In this document: positions 24,654 to 33,571 of the stretch, in pieces
Layout: every line of letters begins with the position of its first letter
Position numbering within the stretch: position 1 is the first letter of the stretch
Notes under the pieces: model-generated
Database searches by the model: none
What the model was told of the DNA's origin: nothing
What the model saw: only the letters and a program-made list of their open reading frames with translations
Assembly: GCA_963836085.1 (NCBI GenBank)
Contig: CAWIHT010000009.1
Coordinates: 1-64,000, forward strand
DNA from: JAHEEL01 sp963836085
GTDB lineage: Bacteria; Actinomycetota; Acidimicrobiia; Spongiisociales; UBA5794
Direction: 5' to 3'
DNA length: 64,000 nt
Program-made: the position numbers and the translations under genes

Positions 24654-27600
24654 TCATTCCGTGTCGATGGCCTGCAACTCGGTGGCGTAGTAGTCGAGTT
24701 CACGCTCGAGGAGACGCTCGTATCCATGCGGCTCGAAGGTCGATTCGATAACTGAGAGCATGGCCGATGTGGTGCCGATTGGGAGGGCCTCGTCGCTCAG
24801 TGTGGTGTAGTCGCGTAGCGGGAAGTCCCGGACGATGAGTCCCGGGATACCCCGGCCGAGACCCTCGATCAGCGCGGATGTTCCCATCGAGATGGACACG
24901 AAGAGTGGGTTGGGGAGATCAATGCGAAGAGGGTGCTCAAGGACTCGCTGCCAGTCACCCACGCCTCCGACGGTCTTGGTCAGCCAGAATTCGTGCTCGC
25001 CCGTGAGTCCGCGCGGCTTGAAATAGAGGTCGATCGGGTGCCGCTTCTTGAGGTCGGCCACACCTTCGAAGAACGATCGGTAGGCGGACTCGTGGAGGCC
25101 CTGGTCGAGTTCCGGCATGTACCGGAGGATTGTCCGTCCTCCAATGACCACGATAGACAGTGGAAGATTCGGATCGATGATCGTGTCGCGTTCTGCCGGA
25201 TCCAGCATGGCCGACGGCGTGTGGTGGATCGGAACGTCCTGGAAACGCGCTTCCCACATTTCGCAGCCAGACCGCGTCACTGCGTGCACCTCGTCGAACG
25301 ATCCTGGACGTCGCTCGCTGATGTGCGCCGGGTTCGCGGAGTGGGGCCACAACACCACCCGGCCACCGCTCCTCTTCACGGCGTACGCAGACAGGGTGGC
25401 ATCCGGATAGAGGTAGTCGGAGACGTGGGCTTCGGTGATGCCCCGTGCCGCGATTTCTGCCGCGGATCTCATTGAGATCTCCGTGTAGTAGCTGTGCAAT
25501 ACGTGATCCATCCAGTAGAGCCAGTCGCGACCGATAGCTTCAGAGGTCTCGACCCTGGCGTCGATCTTGAGCCCTACCTCCGGAATCAACGGGACGCCAC
25601 TGAGCACGCCGACCGGCACCGATCCGAGTTCGAGGTCTGGCAGCGTTGAGAGCGGCGGATGCACGTTCGCCTCTGGATTGATCGGGAAGTCCTGCTTGAG
25701 TGATCGGTCGTATGCGAACTCCTTGACCACCGAGCCTGCCGTGTAGACGATGACGTCCCCGACAGCTTCGCCAACTCGCCGCACCGATCGGATCCCCGCA
25801 GGGAAGACTGCTCGGCTGGCCTCGGCCGGTGGTGAACCGTTCGCCTCCATCAGCGGGAGGAGCGTTCGTACGCCGGGCACGAATCGGAACGGGCGGTTGG
25901 GGGGTAGCTCGCTGGTGAGGATTCGGCAGATGAACGCGTTGACTCCACGCCGACGCAACTCGAAGTAGAGATATATGACGTCGAACCGTGTGGCTGGGAA
26001 GCTGTCGAGGTAGCGATAGGAGTCTGTAGGGGACTCGATGAACACCGCCGAGTCGTCGTTCTCGGCCGCGATGTCGGCCGCGATTCGGCGCATCGGCTCA
26101 TATACGGCAAGTTCTTCGAACAGGAGGGGCAGCGCGGCGTCCGAGTAGGCATCGGCCGGGAGGAACGGGGGTTCTTCGAATCGGCTTCCCAGGGCGTCGG
26201 CGGTGGCCCGGGCCCGTTCCATCAGAAGGTTGGTCGGCGACGTCATCTCTTCCCATTGGTCTCGGCGGCTCACCTCCGCGACGCGACGAGCGATCGACGA
26301 CGGTGAGAAGTAGCGACCGGCCTTCAGTTCGATCTCGACCGACGATCCTGCCGGGACGCGGATCACGTGAATTGGGCCAAGACCATCGGATGTGCGCTCG
26401 AGGGATGGATGGAATTGTGTCAGGACCTCGGAGTTCCTGGTGCACGTGGTAGGTGCCGAGGCGGCGCTGTCGTCCGACCTGTCCGAGGCGTCTTCGATGC
26501 TGTACGGGCTGCTGCGGTAGACGCTGGAGAGGAAGCGTTCGGAGCGTCCACGTTGCTCAGCGTCGCCCAGTGCGATCCGTGCCGGGGTTACTCGTCCGTC
26601 GGTGTTCTGATTCTCAATTCGTGTCACGGTGAGGTCGAAATCGAGCCAGCTGTCATCCGGGTGAGTCCGAGCGCCGCACTCGAGAATCGCGAGCGCCTCG
26701 TCGGGTAGACCGGCGTTCTTCATCGTGAGGGCGAGACTGCGAAAGAGGAGTGTCGTTGGTTTCGTTGCGAGGGTTGGCTCGATCCGGTTCCACTCGCGGT
26801 GATCTGTTGCCAGGCTTCCTCGTACCAATCCCACACCACCCCGCGGCGCGGAAAAAGTTCTCCGCGCTCAGGCACCCCGCGTGTCCTGATCTGGAGGTCC
26901 AGTACCTTCTGCCAGCGGTCGATCGCTTCCGTCCAGTCGCGGCGGGCCATTGCCACTTCTGCCGCGTGAGCGGCCAGAGTGCTCTCATCCGGGTGCAGCG
27001 AACGCCCCCGTTCAACTGCTTCCATGGCCTTCTCGAGATCACCAGTCTCGGCATATGCGACGGCAAGGCTCACGTATGCGCGCCACGGCGCTGCCGCGCC
27101 GAATCGGCTCACGACGTGGTTCCATCGTTCGATCGCCTCGTCCCAGTCCTCCGCCTTCAGTGGGACACCTGCCCATGCTCCAACGACGTCGACGTTATCG
27201 GGGAAATGCCGCATGCCCTCGTCTGCTGCGGATGCAGCGTTCGCGAGGTCTCCGAGCTTGATATACGCGGCGACGATTCCCTTGTGGGGTCGCCATGACA
27301 CGGTGGGTCCACCCGCCTCGAGGACCTGGCGGTACCGGCTGATCACCTCTTCCCAGTTCTCTTCGACGGTTGCAATATGGGCCCACACCAGCGGCAAGTC
27401 GACAGCATTCGGGAACAGCGCACGTCCTCGCTCGACGATCGCAGCGGCGGCTCCGATCTGTCCCAACTCGATGTAGGCGGTTGCGAGGCCCTTGTACAGG
27501 CGTGATGAAACTGAGGGTCCGTAGCGATCGAGGAGTTGGTTCCATCGAGTGACGGCCTGCGGCCAATCGCTATCGGACATGGCGAGTTGGGCCCACTCGA

Positions 27601-27766
27601 CGCCCGCCTGGATCTCATCGGCCTGTGCCGCTCCCGGGTATTGAATACGGGAACGCTGCGCGGGGTTACGCTTCCGTCCCGTCCTCGCGAGGCCGGTCCG
27701 GCGCGCGGCACCACCAAGTGCTTTTCGCATTCGTCCCGGTTGGCCGCTCGTCTTGTCTGTTCCCAC
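24654..27766 (-). pseudogene. TPR protein with glycosyltransferase-like C-terminal region, frameshifted (paralog A)
   Basis: This is one gene of about 1,037 codons split by a frameshift near 26793-26800. The 5' part, from GTG 27766 with a GGAGGA ribosome site, encodes tandem TPR-like helical repeats (each about 55-60 residues, with WxxAIxRWxxVL and PxSSRLYKGLATAYIELG patterns) up to FPRRGVVWDWYEEAW. The 3' part continues after EWNRIEP and holds an uncharacterised region. It ends in SISMGTSALIEGLGRGIPG, LIVRDFPLRDYTT and a Tyr/Glu-rich tail. It aligns throughout with the intact paralog at 28904-31789. The C-terminal GS/EGLGRGIPG pattern resembles nucleotide-sugar binding sites of GT-B enzymes. 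Function is unknown; pse neighbours suggest sugar transfer. Confidence 0.75.
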
Positions 27767-28143
27767 GTGTTCCTCCGTTGGCGTCAGATCGCCTGGCGTC
27801 CATGGGGCTCTTGACCGTTGAAGCATGGTGGGCGGTGCTACACGGTCTGCTCCTGTGGAACCCCGTCGTCGTCGTTCGCTCCTGCAGCCGCATCTGTTGC
27901 CGTTGGCCAAACCCCCGACCAAGGCAGGACTCTAGCCAGGCCGCTCCAGGACCGGGTATTGCCAGCAGGGCGGCGGAGACCGTGGTGGCCGACAATTCTG
28001 ACCTCAGCGGGTCCTTGGCGGAAACGAATTCATCGTCCAGAGCCGCTCCACGGCGAACGCGGGTCGACACCACTGCCGCACCTCAGTGATAGCGTATGTC
28101 GGGATCCATCGATCGGCGGTGGTTCGCCGTTCAGGAGGTCCGT
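27767..28143. other. Divergent intergenic region, 377 bases
   Basis: This region lies between the start of paralog A (minus) and pseF (plus). It must hold promoters for both directions. I see Shine-Dalgarno sites at both ends (TCCTCC on the plus strand at 27771-27776, AGGAGG at 28133-28138) but no convincing -35/-10 pair, RNA gene or repeat. Confidence 0.6.
28133..28138 (+). promoter_or_regulatory. Shine-Dalgarno that fixes the pseF start
   Basis: AGGAGG lies 5 bases before ATG 28144. It argues against the longer frame that starts at 28096 and whose first 16 residues have no family match. Confidence 0.8.
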
Positions 28144-28872
28144 ATGTCAGGTGCTGTCGCCGTAGTTCAAGCACGCATGACATCGACGCGACTGCCCGGG
28201 AAGGTGCTTCGAGACCTCGGTGGGTCCCCCGTCCTCGGCTGGGTCGTGCGGGCAGCGCGAGAGAGCGGCGCCCTCGATTGCGTGATCGTTGCGACGTCAA
28301 CGGATCCTTCGGATGATCCCGTTGCCGAGGCTGCTCTGGGCATGGGCGCTGAGGTTGTCCGGGGATCCCTGGACGATGTCCTCGGCCGATTCATGCTGGC
28401 CGTCGACACCTTTGAGCCCGAGGTCGTCGTGCGCCTCACCGCGGACTGTCCCTTGCTCGATCCTTCGGTGATCCGTCTCGCTGTGCGGGCGTTTGACCCG
28501 ACCGAACTCGACTACCTCAGCACCAGTATCGAGCGCACGCTACCCCGAGGTCTTGACGTGGAGGCCTGCTCGGTCGCGGCGCTGAGGCAGGCCGCGATGG
28601 GTGCCACCGGCGCCGATCGGAGCCACGTCACTTCGTACCTGTATCGTCAGCCAGGTCGCTTCAGAGTCGCCGGTCTGGTCTTCGAACCGAGAGCCGGCCA
28701 GTACCGGATAACGCTCGACACGGTAGAGGATGCGGCAGCCATCGAAGCCATCGTCGCGGACACGGGAGACCGGTCGTCGTCCTGGCGCGAGATCGTTGCG
28801 TTGCTCGAAACAAGGCCGGACATTGTTGCGCTGAACGCTCTCGTGGAGCAGAAGCCACTTGATGCCGGCTAG
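28144..28872 (+). CDS. pseF: Cytidylyltransferase, probable CMP-pseudaminic acid synthase
   Basis: This 242-residue protein is of the SpsF/acylneuraminate cytidylyltransferase family, with VVQARMTSTRLPGKVL (nucleotide binding), VIVATSTDPSDDPVAE, RLTADCPLLDP and RITLDTVEDAAAI. In pse clusters this family activates Pse with CTP. The only cytidylyltransferase in the window, it completes the pathway B-C-H-G-I-F. It is a little divergent from classical PseF, so spore-coat SpsF-like activity on another sugar remains possible. It is convergent with paralog B, 31 bases apart. Confidence 0.82.
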   Translation: MSGAVAVVQARMTSTRLPGKVLRDLGGSPVLGWVVRAARESGALDCVIVATSTDPSDDPVAEAALGMGAEVVRGSLDDVLGRFMLAVDTFEPEVVVRLTADCPLLDPSVIRLAVRAFDPTELDYLSTSIERTLPRGLDVEACSVAALRQAAMGATGADRSHVTSYLYRQPGRFRVAGLVFEPRAGQYRITLDTVEDAAAIEAIVADTGDRSSSWREIVALLETRPDIVALNALVEQKPLDAG

Positions 28873-28903
28873 TTCATCAACTGATTGCCACTCCGTGGGA
28901 CGT

Positions 28904-31789
28904 CTAGGGCGACTCTCCGGTCTCGAGTTCGGCCGCGTAGTACACGAGTTCGCGCTCGAGGAGCTGCTCGTATCCTCCCGGCCTGAGGCACGAAGCCACG
29001 ATGTCGAGCATGGCCCGTGAAGGGCCGGTCGGAATCGCTTTGTCATCCAGGGTGGTGTAGTCGCGGACCGGGAAGTCGCGAACCACACAGCCGGGGATGC
29101 CGCGACTGAGACCTTCGAGCAGCGCGGACGATCCCATCGAGATTGAAACGAACAGCATGTTGGGCAGATCGAGCCGCTTTGGGTGTTCGAGGACTCTGTT
29201 CCACGAGGCCGTTGCGCCAACGATTTCCGACAGCCACATTTCCTCATCTCCGGTGCGGCCACGCGGCTTGAAGTACACGTCGATCGTGTGACGGGTCTGT
29301 AGCTCCTGGAGTCCGGTGAAAAAGGTACGGTGCGACGCCTCGTGAAGTGTTTGGTTGAGCATGGGCATGTGTCGATAGATCGATCGGCCACCGAACACGA
29401 TGACCGACAGTGGCATCGCTGCGTCGATGCGACCCTCCCGGGTGGGCGGATCGAGCATCGTCGAAGGGGAGTGGATGATCTCAACGTCCGGGAATCGCCG
29501 CCGCCATTCGTCGCAACCGGCACGGGTCACTGCATGGACCTCGTCGAACGAACCGCTCCGGCGTTCGTTGACGTGCACGGGGTTTGCGGAGTGCGGCCAC
29601 AAGACGACGCGACCTCCGTTTCGCTTCACGGCACTGGCAAACAGGGACGCGTCGGCGAAGAGGTGATCGGCCACGTGCGCTTCCTCAATGCCGTGAGAAG
29701 CGATTGCGGCGTGGGCGTTGGCAGAGATCGCGGCCAGGTACGTGTGGAGAGCCCGGTCGAGCCAGAGGAACCAGTCGCCACCGATGGCGTCCGATACCTC
29801 AATGGTTGCCTGCTCCGTGGAGTCGTCTTGTGGGCCGACCGGCACCCTGCGGAGCGTCGCCAGCGTTCGGAGGTCGAAGGTGAACGTTGGCAGGTTTGAG
29901 ATCTCGGGATGGATGGAGATCTCGGCTCCGGTCTTGGGCTTGTCTTGCGTCGAACGGTCGTAGTCGGGTTCCTCGATGACCTCGCCGGAGGAGAACACGA
30001 GCGGAGAGTCCAGCGTCTCAACGACCCGTCTCACCGACCGAATCCCGGCAGGGATGACCGCGCTCGAGTGACGTTTCCCGGTGGGCTCTTCGACGACGGC
30101 ACTCGGCAATAGCGAACGCACACCGGGCCGGAAGGTTATCGACGATGGGTCCGGGGCTGTGTCGTTGTACAACCGGCACACGAAGGCGTTGGCACCCCGC
30201 CTGCGCAGTGCGAAATAAAGGTAGAGCACGTCGAAGTGGCTGAACGGATACCCATCGAGGTAGGCGTACTCGTCGGTCGGTGATTCGATGAAGACCGGCG
30301 ACGTGTCGGCCTCTGCTGCAATGTCTGCCGCCAGTCGTTCCATCGGTTCGTAGAGGGAGACTTCGTGCACGAGGAGGAAGAGCACAGCGTCGGACAGGGC
30401 CTCTGCGGGTAGCAGCGGGGCACTGGCGAAGCGTTGGCCGAACGCATCGGAGAGCTCGCGAGCTTGCCTGAACACGGGGTTCTCCTTGGCGGTGATCCCT
30501 TCCCACGCGTCCCGCTCGCTGATCTCGCGGACGCGGCGCTCGATGATGTCACGCGACAAGTAGCGCCCGGCCTTGAGTTCGAGTTCTACCGACGAACCAT
30601 GAGGCACTCGAATGATGTAGACGCTGCCGAGCTCGTAGTTTGTGTCACCGCGGTCGGGGACGAAGGTTGCCATGGCCTCAGCGTTGGCCGCACGTACCTC
30701 AGCAACCAGATCAAGGTCGCCGCGATCGCTGGAACGGTTCAGCGGTCGTGCATCCTCCACGGCGAAGGTCTCGTCGGTGCAGAACTCCGCCAGGAGCGGA
30801 TGATCCTTGAGTTCTTGTCGGAGGCTCTGGAGTTCCGAAGATCGTTGGGTGTGCTTCACGAGCCCGAGGCGAGCAACGGCGTAGTCGAAGGCGAGCCGGT
30901 CGTCGTCCGGGTGGACGGCCATAGCGACTCGGAGTATCTCCAGTTCCTCATCCGGGAGCCGCGCATTGCCCAGCGTTCTCCCAAGTGCGCCAAAGAACGA
31001 CGGATTCGGAACGAATCCGATCTGGGACTGGATCTCGGTCCAGTTGCGAGCGATGGCCTTCCACGCCTCCTCGTACCAGTCCCACTGGTTGCCGCGGCGG
31101 GGGAATCTGGATCCGTCTCGCTGGCTATCGGCCTGTGCTGAGCGCGCTTGGAGGAGTTCGTTCCACCGGCGAACGGCATCCGGCCAATCTCGTCGGGTCA
31201 TCGCCAACTCGGCCGTATTTGCTATCAGTGCGACATGGCCCGGATGGTGGGTGGCGCCGCGATCCAGCATCAAGGCGGCGGAAGCTAGGTCGCCCAATTT
31301 GCCGTGAGCGACCGCCGCTCGCACGTAGGCCTTTGGGGGGACATTCGGCTCGAACCGATCAAGGAGCTGTTCCCAGCGGGCCGCCGCCGTCTGCCACTGC
31401 TCTTCGGCCATCGGTATCTCTGCCTGCGCAACCGCCAGTTCAACGGAGTCCGGAAACACAGCGTGTGCCCTGGTGGCTGCAGACTCCGCTGCCTCGATGC
31501 CTGCCATGTTTGTGTGGGCGACGATCAATCCCCGGTGAGCGCTCCACGACGAGGCGGGTCCGAACTGATCGAGCACCTGTTCCCACCGGGAAGCCGCTTC
31601 CGCCCAGTCGCCCTCGGCCATCGGAAATCGGGCCCACTCGACGCTCAAACGAACTGCCTCGCGCTGGTCGGGGGCGTTTTGGTGAGGAGCGTTCTGGGTT
31701 CCGACGACTGTGCGTCGGAGTCTGCGCGCGGTTCGTTCGGCGACGGCGCGGCCCTTCCGCCCAAACGATGCAAGTCTGTCACTTCCCAA
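28904..31789 (-). CDS. TPR protein with glycosyltransferase-like C-terminal region (paralog B, intact)
   Basis: This 961-residue cytoplasmic-looking protein has no signal peptide and no membrane helices. Residues about 40-290 are TPR-like repeats (EWARFPMAEGDWAEAASRWE, AAARWEQLLDRFEPN, ELAMTRRDWPDAVRRW). Then come a central domain with SVYIIRVPHGSSVELELKAG and VFIESPTDEYAYLDGYP, and a C-terminal region with VKRNGGRVVLWPHSANPVH, YFKPRGRTGDEEMWL, SISMGSSALLEGLSRGIPG and VRDFPVRDYTTLDD. The last part resembles the nucleotide-sugar half of GT-B enzymes and polymer-synthesis proteins. The TTG start at 31789 is supported by GGGAGA upstream. I do not recognise a named family. Position beside pse genes and the ABC exporter suggests a transferase, possibly for Pse. 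Confidence 0.75.
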   Translation of the reverse strand: MGSDRLASFGRKGRAVAERTARRLRRTVVGTQNAPHQNAPDQREAVRLSVEWARFPMAEGDWAEAASRWEQVLDQFGPASSWSAHRGLIVAHTNMAGIEAAESAATRAHAVFPDSVELAVAQAEIPMAEEQWQTAAARWEQLLDRFEPNVPPKAYVRAAVAHGKLGDLASAALMLDRGATHHPGHVALIANTAELAMTRRDWPDAVRRWNELLQARSAQADSQRDGSRFPRRGNQWDWYEEAWKAIARNWTEIQSQIGFVPNPSFFGALGRTLGNARLPDEELEILRVAMAVHPDDDRLAFDYAVARLGLVKHTQRSSELQSLRQELKDHPLLAEFCTDETFAVEDARPLNRSSDRGDLDLVAEVRAANAEAMATFVPDRGDTNYELGSVYIIRVPHGSSVELELKAGRYLSRDIIERRVREISERDAWEGITAKENPVFRQARELSDAFGQRFASAPLLPAEALSDAVLFLLVHEVSLYEPMERLAADIAAEADTSPVFIESPTDEYAYLDGYPFSHFDVLYLYFALRRRGANAFVCRLYNDTAPDPSSITFRPGVRSLLPSAVVEEPTGKRHSSAVIPAGIRSVRRVVETLDSPLVFSSGEVIEEPDYDRSTQDKPKTGAEISIHPEISNLPTFTFDLRTLATLRRVPVGPQDDSTEQATIEVSDAIGGDWFLWLDRALHTYLAAISANAHAAIASHGIEEAHVADHLFADASLFASAVKRNGGRVVLWPHSANPVHVNERRSGSFDEVHAVTRAGCDEWRRRFPDVEIIHSPSTMLDPPTREGRIDAAMPLSVIVFGGRSIYRHMPMLNQTLHEASHRTFFTGLQELQTRHTIDVYFKPRGRTGDEEMWLSEIVGATASWNRVLEHPKRLDLPNMLFVSISMGSSALLEGLSRGIPGCVVRDFPVRDYTTLDDKAIPTGPSRAMLDIVASCLRPGGYEQLLERELVYYAAELETGESP

Positions 31790-31891
31790 TGGCGTCTCCC
31801 GATCGTGCGGGACCCAATTCTGCGATGCTACATAGGCGAACCAGATCCAGCAGCCGTGGGGGAAGCGAACCCGCTTGCTGCACTTGGCGGC

Positions 31892-32665
31892 CTATGGCCT
31901 GCTCTTCTGTTCGGCTCGCTCGGCCTTGCGCCTGGCGACCTCGGCCTTGTACAAGCCGATGACCTCCTCCGACGGGCCGACCGCCTGGACGCGGCCACCG
32001 TCGAGCCACATGGTGCGGTCGCAGAACTCGGCGACGTTCGGCAGTGAGTGGGAGACGAAGATGATCGTGCCGGCATTGGCGAGGAGATCGGTCATCGTCC
32101 CCATGCTCTTCTCGCGGAAGGACTCGTCACCGACCGCCAGAACCTCGTCGAGGAGCATGATGTTCGGTTCGATCGCCATTGCGACAGAAAAGGCAAGACG
32201 AGAGAACATCCCGGATGAGTAGGTCTTCACCGGCCGCTCGATGGCTTCGCCGATGTCCGCATACTCGACGATCGAATCGAACTTCTTGTCGATCTCGGCT
32301 TTGCGGAGACCAGCCGCCAGACCGCCGAGGTACACGTTGCGGCGGCCCGAGAGGTCCGGCTTCATGCCCAGACCGAGTGAGAGCAGCGTCGACGTTCTGC
32401 CGTACACGTTGACGGTGCCCTCCGACGGCTTCAGCGTCTTGGCCATCACCTTCAGCAACGTGCTCTTCCCGGCTCCGTTGGATCCGATGACACCAAACGC
32501 CTCACCCTTGTTGACGGTTAGCGTCACATCGTCGAGAGCGACCAGTGTCTCCTTCTCCCGGTGGCGCAGTCGGCCGAGCGACTTCCTCAGCGTCGGCTTG
32601 CGATCGATGAGCGGCCGGAACGTGACGGTGACGTTTGCGACCGATACTGCGGCTTGGCCGGTCAC
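31892..32665 (-). CDS. Polysaccharide ABC exporter, ATP-binding subunit (Wzt/TagH-like)
   Basis: This 257-residue ABC ATPase has the long N-terminal extension typical of polysaccharide exporters (VTFRPLIDRKPTLRKSLGRL). It has Walker A GSNGAGKST, signature YSSGMFSRLAFS, Walker B IMLLDEVLAVGD and the H-loop FVSHS. The C-terminal carbohydrate-binding domain of O-antigen Wzt is absent, as in teichoic-acid TagH short forms. The GTG start overlaps the permease stop (GTGA). It drives export of a lipid-linked glycan across the membrane. Confidence 0.92.
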   Translation of the reverse strand: MTGQAAVSVANVTVTFRPLIDRKPTLRKSLGRLRHREKETLVALDDVTLTVNKGEAFGVIGSNGAGKSTLLKVMAKTLKPSEGTVNVYGRTSTLLSLGLGMKPDLSGRRNVYLGGLAAGLRKAEIDKKFDSIVEYADIGEAIERPVKTYSSGMFSRLAFSVAMAIEPNIMLLDEVLAVGDESFREKSMGTMTDLLANAGTIIFVSHSLPNVAEFCDRTMWLDGGRVQAVGPSEEVIGLYKAEVARRKAERAEQKSRP

Positions 32666-33489
32666 AAGTACCTCGCCATTCTGCCCTCGTACTTCACGAA
32701 CACCGCGATGGCGACCGTGGAGAGTCCAATGGCCCAGGCGATACCCGCATAGAGCATCCAACTCTCGAATGGATAGTTGAGTAGCGCAGTGCGATACAAC
32801 CCGATGATCGACACCAGCGGATTGAGCTTGTAGACCGTATCCCATGGCGCCTCGAGGCTGAGCACGTAGCTCGCCGGGATGATGATCGGCGACACGTAGA
32901 GCCAGATCCGGCTCACGTAGGGGAGCAAGTTGTTGATGTCGCGGAAGGGCACCGCGATGCGGGCGGTTATGGCCGCAAGACCGAGGTTGAACACCGTCTG
33001 GATCGCGAACGCAATCGGGAGACCCCAGATGATGCTCCAGGAGGGCCAGATACCGTCGTTGAAACCGATGATCAGGTACAGAGCCGGAATCGAGGCGAGG
33101 AAGCCGATCCCGGCTTCCGTGATGGCGACGATCGGCATGATCAGTCTCGGAAACGACAGGTTCACCAGGAGACGGCTGTTGCTGATGATGGAGTTCGCCC
33201 CGCCGGTGAGGGTCGTGGCGGTGTAGTAGAAGACGAACATTCCCGACAAGAGGTACGACAGGTCGCGCGAAACGTTCAGGATCACGCCGAACACGAGGTA
33301 GTAGACGCCACCGAGAAGGAGCGGGTTCAGAACCCACCAGAACAGGCCGAGCGCCGTTGAGGCGTTCCTGGCTTTGAGGTTTCCGAGGGCCATGTACCAC
33401 GCGAACTCACGCCGGGACCAGAGATCTCGTACGTATTTCTTGGTGGCCGCGGTGAACCGCCCAGCCTTGTTCGCCATTTGTGTCGTCAC
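32662..33489 (-). CDS. Polysaccharide ABC exporter, ABC-2 type permease (Wzm/TagG-like)
   Basis: This 275-residue integral membrane protein has six or so helices and the cytoplasmic N-terminus DLWSRREFAWYMALGNLKARNASTALGLFWWVLNPL, written here in part as WSRREFAWYMALGNLKAR, typical of Wzm/TagG. Hydrophobic stretches include YLVFGVILNVSRDLSYLLSG and PALYLIIGFNDG. It pairs with the overlapping ATPase. The genes upstream (33572-36529 and the rml operon) would provide the substrate glycan. Confidence 0.92.
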   Translation of the reverse strand: MTTQMANKAGRFTAATKKYVRDLWSRREFAWYMALGNLKARNASTALGLFWWVLNPLLLGGVYYLVFGVILNVSRDLSYLLSGMFVFYYTATTLTGGANSIISNSRLLVNLSFPRLIMPIVAITEAGIGFLASIPALYLIIGFNDGIWPSWSIIWGLPIAFAIQTVFNLGLAAITARIAVPFRDINNLLPYVSRIWLYVSPIIIPASYVLSLEAPWDTVYKLNPLVSIIGLYRTALLNYPFESWMLYAGIAWAIGLSTVAIAVFVKYEGRMARYL

Positions 33490-33571
33490 GGTTCGGGCAG
33501 TCTACGGGCCTGAGGCCATTTCTCGTGCTCACCCAACACCCGCCGGGGGACACACCCGATGACAGACGGTG

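Noticed and set aside
31892..33400. Single 502-residue ABC protein
   Set aside because: The N-terminal half is out-of-frame permease sequence; the ATPase starts at GTG 32665.
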